64,000 nt of DNA from Parelaphostrongylus tenuis (taxonomy: Eukaryota > Nematoda > Chromadorea > Rhabditida > Metastrongylidae). The position numbers were made by a program, and so were the translations under genes. The stretch lies in NCBI GenBank assembly GCA_019055375.1, contig JAHQIW010002123.1, forward strand, positions 186,001-250,000, in the 5' to 3' direction. Numbering within the stretch: the stretch's first letter is position 1; each line of letters starts with the position of its first letter. Below the pieces are notes generated by a model. That model saw nothing but the letters and a program-made list of their open reading frames with translations, had not been told where the DNA came from and made no database searches. Below, piece by piece: positions 21,901 through 29,587 of this stretch.

Positions 21901-24900
21901 AGTGAAGCAGCGCGCAAGGTTAATGAAGCTAGAAGAGATGATCCCGTTGCGGAATAAACAACTATGAAGTAGTTCGCGAAGTTCAAAGCTGAAGAAAGAA
22001 AATAGTCTGGAGGATCAGTCGCTCTCGGGACGCCCACAAGAAGCTTCATCAATCTTGCGCGCCGCTTCACTAGCATTTTCCGTCATTCGTGCATGATTGG
22101 CAAGCGAATTTGTTGCCAAAACATCTTCATTTTGAAGCAAAAGCAGGCAAGTTGTATACCAAAATGCTCGCAAGAAAATGCACAATTGAACTATACCAAA
22201 GTCATGCAATTTTGATCCCTCTGGTTAATGAATTGGTGCTTGTTGCCCTATTGCCCAAACTTGTAAAACGACCTGTTAACTCGTGCACTCGGTTACTTGA
22301 GTTGTTTAAGGCTGAACAGAAGATTCGACTGGGTTCCTTGACTTCCTTCTTGTTCCTTGTCAAGAATAGTCCAGGAGTATAATAATTTCGCTATATATCC
22401 AAGGATGTCAGTCATGTGCCAAACTGTGAATCTCAGGCGGGAGTTGAGCTCGTGTTTAACCCATAACGGTAAGGAGGGAGGGGATGGGGATACTTGCCCG
22501 CCAAGGTGGTGTACTGGTAAGATGAGCATCCGGCATGGGTGAGACACGGGTTCAACTTCCGCCTAGTGTTGAAGGTTTTGCATATCGCTTTGTTCCTTGA
22601 TTATATAGTAATAATAACATTAGAATACTGCTATTAGATTCGAAAAAAAAGTTCTTGAAGATCGTGTATTGCTTCGTTTTTCGACGCTTTGAGTTGGATA
22701 GGGCTCTATATTTCAGTCTATCTTCCCCAATAACCCCAATCGGTATTCTGTTCAAATTTTAGCACAGCGGCAGCATACTTTTATCGAAACTGACAGCGTC
22801 CGATACGTCTATCATCCGTTAGATAATCTTTATATGGTGTTGATCACGACGAAAACATCAAACATTCTGGAGGATCTGGAAACTTTGAGGCTATTCTCGC
22901 GAGTGGTAGGTGGAATACGTATTTATCAAAGTATCTATCGATATATTCCTGAGATTGAGCGCGTGTGACGCAGTGGTTCGAGGTCCTCTGCAGCACTCAT
23001 TTGGTCGATCAGTTGATGATAGACTGTTCGATCCCGCACCCAAAGCTCACTAACCTGCTCCCTGCGGGGTCGGTGAATTGGTAATAGGCTTGTCTGGAAG
23101 AACACTAACACTGACTTAGTACATTGTTAGGCCACCGCTAGTCATTGTAAAGGCCAGATAAGCCTTCAGTCGACTCAAACGAGGCTAAGAATTGAGGGAA
23201 AATGCATGGTGCATCCCTCAGGGATTTAACATCCCGAGAGCTTCATTTTCAAAAAATCTTTCAAAAAATACCAGCCAAAGAGCAATCGAGTGCTCAGCAC
23301 TCTGTGTTAGGTGAAAATTTCACTTGATATAGAGTGTAAAACGTACGTCTTCGATGACTCACTCTCTATAAGGAGTGTAAGGCTCCCGAGAGAACTGACT
23401 ATAAAAATATCGAAAGACGACGCGTTCTGCCCGGCTGACGAGTCTGTAAGGACGAAACACGTGAAATGGGCTGTACAAGAGCCCTTACCAGACCACATGA
23501 CAAGTTGGCTTGAATAATAATGAAAGGATCTATTGAAATTTGAGCGTGGTCAAAACAAAAAAGGTATAATTATAAAAAATTTTTTACTTTTGAGATTGAG
23601 AACGTCCATCGAGATTCAGATTCCTGAGTATTGTCGATCCAACGACGAGAAGGAGATTCTTGCGCACGATTTTGATCTCATATTCGCTTTTGATGAGGTT
23701 GTAACTCTCGGATACAGGTAGCTTATCTCTTTTCCTTAACAAGACGTACCCTTTGATTTATTGATCGGCACTGCTTCACATGTGGGATTAATTTTTTCCT
23801 AGAGAAAATGTCAATCTGGCGCAAATCCGCACTTTTACCGATATGGACTCCCACGAAGAGCGCGTTTTTCTTCAGATCAAGGAGGTTAGCATTTTGCTCG
23901 TTTTTTTTTGCAAATCCAGGAAGAACCCTCTTATTTCGCTCGTGCAATTTTAGGCACAGGAACGAGCAGCTAAACAGGCGATGGCTGAAAAAGCAAAGGA
24001 ATTCAAGCGTATGCAGAAAGAGGCTCTGAGTAAAGGGCTTAAACCGTCATCTGGTCAGTTGTTGTTCACGTACATCCGCATGTGGTTTTCTCCTACCAAT
24101 GAGTTAGTTAAGCTATGAACTTCTCGTCCGCTTCGGCAATCTCATCATCAACCACGCCACTGACCGCCGTTCAAGAGACTTTCACCGCTAAACCCGCTAG
24201 TACTTCGTCAAGAACCGGTGGAGGAAAGGCAAGTGTTCACACTCAACTAATGGGTTGGCAAGAAGCTTTCCGGATATTCTCGTATCTGCTGGTTACTTTC
24301 ATGCATTTGAGTCTTTGTTCTTACTGTCGTTTAGAGTAGCTTCTTGTGGTTTTTTTGATATATAACTTTAATACATTTGTTCTAAGATGGAGTTGCCGCG
24401 AAGAGCAAAAACAACTCTCAATGCTACACGAGTTTCGTTTGGCTTCAAGTATTTAAGATTTATCGCCGGATTGGCGAGGCCTTGGTTGACGGAACACTTG
24501 GAAGAATTGCAGTTTTTGATGGTTTCAATGAATACAAAGCTGGAAATGGAGATTTGAGGCACAAGCAAGGAGCCGTCGTCCAGCATACGAGTCACCAACG
24601 ATGACGGAAACGTCTCAACTGCATTCAGAACAGCTTGGTGGTCTATATTATTGAGGGTGGCTCGGCTCCTTGCTTGTGCGTCAAATTTCCATTTCCATCC
24701 CTGAGTTCACTGAAACGATTAGAAACTGCAGTTATTCCAACTGTTTCGTCAACCCAGGCCTCGTTGATCCGGCAGAAAGTCTCAGCAGTACTTGAACCTA
24801 AACGATATCCGTGTAACACCAGCAATAGTTTTTGCTCTTGGGACAAGTCCATTTTGAAACAAATGTACAATTGTTATATATCAATATAACCGCTAGAAGA

Positions 24901-27900
24901 CACTATGAACGATTGGAAAAACAGAAACTTAAATACATGAAAAGTCATCAACAAAATCGGAAAAGTCCGGAAAGTTTCTTGCCAACACAATATGAGCTTT
25001 GAATTGTTTTCTATTTGCTGTCTTTCTAACATCACTACTTTTAGGCACTCAAACTTGGAGCGAAAACTGATGAGGACGCGTTTCTACAACAACTTCGTCA
25101 AGAAGGACAAAATATCGCACCTGTTGAGAGGTTACCGGTACTTGTTTTCCACTGTTTCTTAACAATTCAGTAGCCATCGATCTTATTCTCGGACAAGAAC
25201 TAATCAAGTTGGTTGCCGAATGAGTGTAATTGTTTTAGCGCGAAACCACTACTGCGTCGGCTGCAGTTGCTCCAGTGTCAAATGTGAAACGTGAAGCCGT
25301 CCACATATGCACTGAGGAGAAAATGATAGCGACGGTTAGCCGTGATGGGGGACTACAAGGAGCTGAGGTATCTCCATGTTGTTTACGTGTTCTTAATTCC
25401 ATTGCTTACAAACTTTGTAAGAACTCGTGAGGCGCAGTGGTTAGAGGCGCCCTGCGACACATACATGTTAATGGTCGATGGTTCGATACCGCGCTCAAGA
25501 CTCACCAAGCCTTCCAAACTTCTGAGCTTGGCGAATCGGTGCCAGCCTCGTCTGGGGGTAGCAGCACTGGCTTGATATATTGATAAAACACCACGAGTTA
25601 TACTGAAGGCCAGATGTTTATTAAATCACTTCTGCAGTGCTGTGAATGGAGTCGAATGCATGGAAAATCCCTAAAGGATTGATCAACAATGAGGGCTTCG
25701 TCCTTCTATTCTTATAATCCTCATAGAGAGCACGGTTCTCAAAACATTCGCGCCGCATGTTTTGGTTTTAATGCGCGCGTTAAGTTAATTTTTTTTTTTT
25801 GATGGCATGATGTTTAACGGAACGAAGATCTCCGAATGCTCCAGTTACATCTATACAGGTCGTGAAATCAACATGATGAACGACATAGCTCCAGAGTTGA
25901 GCAGAGGAAACCAGCGGCTTGAGAATTGGGCTTGGAACTTAGAAGCATCGAAGATGTAGTGAAGAGGACAAAGAAACTTCGTGACTACCTTTTCGACTCG
26001 ACAATTATTCCTGCCTTAACGTATGCAACAGAAACCTGGTCGATACTGGCTCAGTCATCTTCTAGCGTTCTAGATCGTCAGGAAAATCGTCTTGGCCAGT
26101 ATTCTATGGCATTAATAAAGAAGGCGAAATCCTCAAGGAACAGCTGAAACATGTGGGGAAACAAATTGAATGCTAGAAATACTAAAATCCTCACAGTATT
26201 TATGAAGACGGATCATTGTGTAAAAAAAAAACTGAAATGAAGAAGAAAACCTTCAGAGAGTTGATTGATGGTTCATCCTTTTTCCTACAACGTCTTCGAA
26301 GCCTTAGGTTTTCAAACTTCAACTATCGAAAATCAGTGTCAGTTTCCGAAAAAACAGTTTCGTTACGACTGTGTTATATTTGAAAATTTTGTTCAAATTA
26401 ACAGCTTTTAGTGCTGGTATGTTGTTACGAATACATGACCAGTAATCACTAATGACATGCGAAACTTTGAACATCAGACGGGATTCGAACCCGTATTTAC
26501 TCTTCCTGAGGCGCGTACTAGGGACGAAATGCGGGTTCGATTCCCGTCCGACGTTCAAAGTTACGCTCATAACTCAACATTATCAGAATTGTGGCAGATC
26601 TGTTTTTGAACATGATGAGAGGTTCTATCGTTCTTTTTTTTAGGTTCTTGGAGTTGTATCGCTATCAATCAGTGCTCCTGAATTCAACACTGTTGCAATC
26701 CAAATGCACAACAACGCACCGGCCGGAGCACAGTTGCAGGTTCGTCGGAGTTTAGTAGAATTCATTTAGAAGTGTGAGAATACTTTCAGGATTACGATTT
26801 GAATGGCTATGTAATCCTATTGGGTTGGCGAGAAATTTTCTGGACTTTTTCGTTTCTATTGTTTATTTCCATGCATTTGAGTTCTTGTTTTTACTATCAT
26901 TTAGAGTAGCTTCTCAGTTATTTCGATGTATAACACTTATGAATTTGTTCCAAGATGGAATTGTCTCGAGATCAAAAACGATTGTTGATGTCACACGAGT
27001 ATCGTTGCGTACCAAAGCAGCACTTGATTCCAAACATTATTCATGTAACATCAACAGTCGTGTTTGCTCTTGAGACAATTCCATCTTAAAACAAATATAT
27101 AAGTGTTATAAATCGAAATAACTGTAGAAAGCTGCTCTAAACGATAGTAAAAACGAAAACTTAGGTGCATGAAAAATGATCAACAGAAACGACAGAAAAA
27201 CCGAAAAACTTCTTCCCAACTCAACATAATGATCAATGTTATACAAAACTCTCAGTCTTGACGTGAGTTAAGCTTGTATCTCACTCCATCCGGGGTCCCG
27301 TGCTAAATCCTGCACTACCTGGCTTTGCTGCCCAGAAGCCTCACTGGTGCAGTGTTTAGCACGTCACCCCAGATAGAGCGAGATACGGGCTTAACTCACG
27401 CCTAAGGGTCAAAGTTTTGTATATCATCCAGCTTTATGTTCGGTAGGTGAGTGATTACCGGGACTCTTTCGTTTTTGTTAATTAATTTCATTATGCAATG
27501 TTTTTACTATCGTTTGGAGCAGCTTCTTGCGGTTATTTCGAAATATAACATGTTTTAAGATGCTTTCATTATTATTTGAGCCAACTTGTCATGTGGTCTG
27601 GTAAGGGCTCTTGTACAGCCCGAGACACGTATTTCGTCCTTACAGACTCGTCAGTCGGGCAGAACCCGTCGTCTGTCTATCTTTTTATAGTCAGTTCTCT
27701 CGGGAGCGTTACATTCCTTATAGAGAGTTATCGACGACGTACGTTTTACACTCTATGTGAAGCGAAATTTTCACCTAACACAGAGTGTTTTCGCACTCGA
27801 TTGCTAGCTGGCTGGTATTTTTATCATAGAGCGTGGTCTTAATAAAGCACTTGAAGGAAAGGTATAATATGTTTTAAGATGGTTTGTTCCGAGATCAAAA

Positions 27901-29316
27901 ACGATTGTCAATGCTATATGAGTTGTTTGGGTTCAAGTGCTGCTTTGGCACGCAACGAACTATACTCGTGTAGCATCAGCAATTGTTTTTCCTTTCGGGT
28001 CAATTTTATTTTGAAACAAATTGATAAGTGTTACATATACAAATAACTGCGAGAAGCTTCTTCAAACAACAGTAAAACAGTGCATGGAAAATAATCAACA
28101 AAAACGAAAAAGTGCGGAGAATTTTTTACCAACCCAAGAAATTGTTGAATGATATAAAACTGAACCTTTGGCGTGAGTTAAGCCCGTATCTCACTCTAAA
28201 TGAGGTCGCGTGCTAAACACTGCACCAGAGGGTCTTGAATATCGAACCTACCTAGTGCAGTGGCCAGCACGCTTCCCTGAGTAGGGTGAGAACCAGGTTC
28301 TACTCCTGTTCGAGATTCAAAGTTTCGCATATCACTCAGCACTATTGAATATACAGTTGATAACATCATACCAGTGCTTAAAAGGGAGAAAAAAGAATTC
28401 TTGTTGACTGTATCATCATCTAGGTTCATCCAAATCTCGATAAAAAGGATTGGCAGACGTCGGCCATGCTTAAGTTGAAGTCGGTCGGTAAACCATTCCC
28501 TGTCAACACCAACTGTGGTGTTTTAAAGTGGAAGATGGTACTCACTGAAGAGGAACAACTTCCTGTCACCTGTAAGCTTAGCTTTATTTTCGAGTTTTTC
28601 GTTTGTCTGTCAGGCTTAATATGTTACAGTGAACTGCTGGCCACAAGAAATCTCCGAACGGATGTCAAGTGAACATCGAGTACACTTTACAAAGGGTTGA
28701 CCTTTCTCTTGAAAATGTCGTCATTACTGTACCACTTCCGTGAGTCTTTATCTCTTTCTTTATAATTTCATGATAAGACTTGTGGAACGATAAGGCCTCC
28801 CTAGCTCACTGTTTTTCTGTAGTGCCGCCACTGTCCCTGTTGTTTCTGAATGTGAAGGTTCGTATGACTACCAAAAAGCCCGTAATCAAATTGTCTGGAC
28901 GATTCCTGTCATTGATAGGTAACATTTTTTGTAATAGCTCCAACTTCACAGAATTTTTGTAATGTAATATGAGGGTTTTCAGTGCCAGTTCGGCCGGAAC
29001 TTTGGAATTTTCCGTTCCAAATGGGCACGCTGACCACTTCTTCCCTGTCCAAGTCCGCTTCCATGCCGATAAACTGTACTGTGATATAGGGGTTGGTTTC
29101 TTTGTTGCATTGATACGCAGATTTTCCTGAATTTTCTAGCAGAATCCGATGGTCTGCTCAGTTAAATTGGTATCATGTCTCATTAGCATGAGGACCGATT
29201 AAGGTGATGAAGCGGATTCATTCTAGGTCGATACGGTTCGGACGCTGGATGGCAGCTCGTCTGTGCCGTACTCCGTTGAATCACGTTTCATTTCCGAAAA
29301 ATACGAGATAGTATAA
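18972..29316 (+). CDS. copd-1: Coatomer subunit delta (delta-COP), 15 exons
   Basis: Delta-COP is part of the COPI coat that carries cargo from Golgi to ER. Exons with consistent phases: 18972-19014, 19090-19188, 22763-22905, 23620-23717, 23803-23884, 23954-24053, 24113-24228, 25045-25137, 25239-25367, 26644-26739, 28424-28571, 28630-28739, 28823-28918, 28983-29091, 29227-29316. The product is about 516 residues, as expected for the family. It starts [14 protein letters not shown] with a longin domain ([18 protein letters not shown]). A charged linker (QEALSKG-like, [10 protein letters not shown]) follows, then a mu-homology domain ([23 protein letters not shown]), ending EKYEIV. Exon 7 uses a GC donor (AAAG|GCAAGT). 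Exon 12 has one extra base between LNCWPQ and NGCQVNIEY, and the later phases fit only if that base is removed. The 3.6-kb second intron and others are full of repeats. Identity is certain; exon edges were read by eye. Confidence 0.93.
19300..19590. repeat. Foldback repeat with two tRNA-like arms, in copd-1 intron 2
   Basis: The left arm (- strand, 19310-19400) reads TGGGACTCGAACCCACATC and CGCGTGCTCTTACCCGTTGC. The right arm (+ strand, 19490-19590) reads AGTGTAACAGGTTAGAGCAC and GGGTTCGAGTTCCGCC. Each arm carries A-box-like and B-box-like sequence, and the arms are inverted about a short spacer. It does not form a standard tRNA cloverleaf. Confidence 0.7.
19640..20100 (+). repeat. Interspersed repeat R2, + copy
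   Basis: About 19825-20010 matches the reverse complement of 21120-21320, including CCGCCGTCTTGGTAGCTACT, AGTCGCAAGGTG and TGTGGTGACGACCT. It may be the 5' part of a LINE, but no frame proves it. Confidence 0.5.
20110..20400 (+). repeat. SINE1 copy in copd-1 intron 2
   Basis: The tRNA-like head GCAGCGCAGTGGTTCGAGGTG is followed by the SINE1 body (GGGTCGGTGAATTTGTACCC, TGTCTGGAATGATAGC) and tail. It is diverged. Confidence 0.65.
20461..20722 (+). repeat. SINE2 copy in copd-1 intron 2
   Basis: Starts GGCGCCTTGGCCAAGTGGTTG, an A-box-like sequence close to Leu/Ser tRNAs, and ends with GATTGAATGCTAGAAGTGC and AATAAAT repeats. Related copies lie at 55150-55400, 59516-59775, 60592-60790 (5' truncated) and 32425-32578 (- strand). 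Confidence 0.7.
20880..21010 (+). repeat. Diverged PLTR fragment in copd-1 intron 2
   Basis: GACCTTTCAAGCTCTGAAGA then AAGCGAAACCCCTGAAACGTG resembles a PLTR hammerhead, but the cleavage base has become G. TAAATGGACGG follows as in a PLTR tail. Confidence 0.5.
21035..21390 (-). repeat. Interspersed repeat R2, - copy
   Basis: Inverted match to 19825-20010. The left end has a GC-rich inverted stretch (CTTCGCTGCGCTGGGTC then TGCAGCGAAGC) that could form a hairpin. Confidence 0.5.
21711..22290. mobile_element. Mariner-derived palindromic element
   Basis: Begins TTAGGTTGTTCTATAAGTTTTG, a mariner-like terminus. The + strand near 21870-22005 translates to a decayed mariner N-terminal helix-turn-helix domain ([20 protein letters not shown]). 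The same 5' portion returns inverted at 22060-22200 on the - strand. No complete transposase is present. A relative lies at 50441-50940. Confidence 0.7.
22405..22595. repeat. tRNA-like foldback repeat
   Basis: The - strand arm (GGCGGGAGTTGAGCTCGTGT) and + strand arm (GACACGGGTTCAACTTCCGCC) are inverted copies around 22500. The outer flank GTTTTGCATATCGCTTTG is shared with other family members. Confidence 0.6.
22965..23250 (+). repeat. SINE1 copy in copd-1 intron 3
   Basis: Head GCGCGTGTGACGCAGTGGTT, body GCGGGGTCGGTGAATTGGTA, and tail with GGTGCATCCCTCAGGGAT. It ends GAGAGCTTCATTTT. Confidence 0.75.
23255..23575 (+). mobile_element. Family A hammerhead-bearing element in copd-1 intron 3
   Basis: Runs from AAAATACCAGCCAAAGAGC through a hairpin-prone GGCTCCCGAGAGAACTG segment to the hammerhead motif at 23429-23471, then ATTGAAATTTGAGCGTGGTC and GGTATAAT. 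No protein is encoded. The hammerhead core CTGACGA and stem II GTC/GAC are intact, but the stem III closing base is mutated (ACGTGAAA). Confidence 0.7.
24250..24996. mobile_element. Foldback mariner in copd-1 intron 7
   Basis: The ends are inverted (TGGGTTGGCAAGAAGCTTTC at left; GAAAGTTTCTTGCCAACACA at right) and the arms stay complementary for several hundred bases. Each arm holds a copy of a mariner N-terminal DNA-binding domain. The - strand copy at 24643-24855 is clearer ([20 protein letters not shown], then [11 protein letters not shown]); the + strand copy from 24388 is decayed. The catalytic DDD half is absent. Confidence 0.7.
25427..25705 (+). repeat. SINE1 copy in copd-1 intron 9
   Basis: Head GTGAGGCGCAGTGGTTAGAG, B-box-like GGTTCGATACCGCGCTCAAG, body AATCGGTGCCAGCCTCGTCT, and tail with GAAAATCCCTAAAGGATTGA. 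Confidence 0.75.
25795..26085 (+). pseudogene. RTE-type LINE reverse transcriptase fragment
   Basis: Translates, with frame breaks, to the end of a nematode [37 protein letters not shown], then the [20 protein letters not shown] and [11 protein letters not shown] region. Both ends are truncated. It is in copd-1 intron 9 in sense orientation. Confidence 0.8.
26086..26215 (+). repeat. SINE2 tail fragment joined to the RTE piece
   Basis: GGCCAGTATTCTATGG, AAGAAGGCGAAATCCTC and AAATTGAATGCTAGAAAT follow the order of the SINE2 3' half at 59650-59720. Confidence 0.5.
26440..26600. repeat. tRNA-like foldback repeat in copd-1 intron 9
   Basis: A near-perfect inverted repeat: ACTTTGAACATCAGACGGGA on the left and GTCCGACGTTCAAAGT on the right, each with a GGTTCGATTCCCGTCC-type B box. 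Confidence 0.65.
26820..27225. mobile_element. Foldback mariner MITE in copd-1 intron 10
   Basis: Shortened relative of 24250-24996 with inverted ends (TTGGGTTGGCGAGAAATTTT and AACTTCTTCCCAACTCAA) and AGATGGAATTGTCTCGAGAT / GACAATTCCATCTTAAA arms. Confidence 0.7.
27240..27430. repeat. tRNA-like foldback repeat in copd-1 intron 10
   Basis: Arms GACGTGAGTTAAGCTTGTAT and ATACGGGCTTAACTCACGCC are inverted; ATCTCACTC and GAGCGAGAT pair. Same flank (GTTTTGTATATCATCC) as its relatives. Confidence 0.6.
27563..27865 (-). mobile_element. Family A hammerhead element with target-site duplication
   Basis: The element lies between two copies of ATGTTTTAAGATG (27550-27562 and about 27868-27880), so both insertion ends are defined. 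Its - strand carries the intact hammerhead at 27618-27660. The far end includes GTATTTTTATCATAGAGC and GTCTTAATAAAGCAC. No open frame of meaning is present. Confidence 0.75.
27618..27660 (-). ncRNA. Intact hammerhead ribozyme motif, family A
   Basis: - strand: stem I GCCCGA pairs with TCGGGC; core CTGACGA; stem II GTC-TGTAAG-GAC; then GAA; stem III ATACGTGT closed by A-U and U-G; cleavage base C. All invariant positions are kept. Inside copd-1 intron 10, antisense to the gene. Confidence 0.75.
28140..28345. repeat. tRNA-like foldback repeat in copd-1 intron 10
   Basis: Left arm GGCGTGAGTTAAGCCCGTAT with CTCACTCTAAATGAGG; right arm TAGTGCAGTGGCCAGCACGC with GGTTCTACTCCTGTTCG. The flank is AAAGTTTCGCATATCACTCAG. 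Confidence 0.6.
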
Positions 29317-29587
29317 TTACGGCTTCGTTTATATTCCGCTCTAATTGATCTAAAGAATGTAGACCGTTGCTTGACTCATACTATGTTCTTTTCAAGAGCC
29401 TCTGCGGTCAGGTTTGTCGCATTGATTTGTGATATTATCTAATGTTACCTAATTATCTTTCTTCGGGAATGTTCTTATAAGGTGAACTTGTGGAGTAATG
29501 ATTTTCTTCAATGTTCTTTTTCTGAAAATTGAGCGATTAAATTAATTTATTGCTAGTCTTCATTCACAGGACAAATCCAAAAAATCG
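29317..29587. other. Convergent intergenic gap between copd-1 and glycerate kinase
   Basis: The 271 bp hold the 3' ends of both genes. No gene, and no strong repeat, is seen. Confidence 0.6.

Larger units (their letters stand above)
27443..28137. mobile_element. Foldback mariner MITE split by a ribozyme element
   Basis: Mariner foldback sequence runs 27443-27562 and resumes at about 27866-28137, ending TTTTTTACCAACCCAAGAAA. The interruption is the family A element at 27563-27862. The host sequence ATGTTTTAAGATG stands on both sides of it. Confidence 0.75.

Noticed and set aside
26440..26600. tRNA gene suggested by GGGTTCGATTCCCGTCC
   Set aside because: Only one half of a tRNA is present and it faces an inverted copy of itself.
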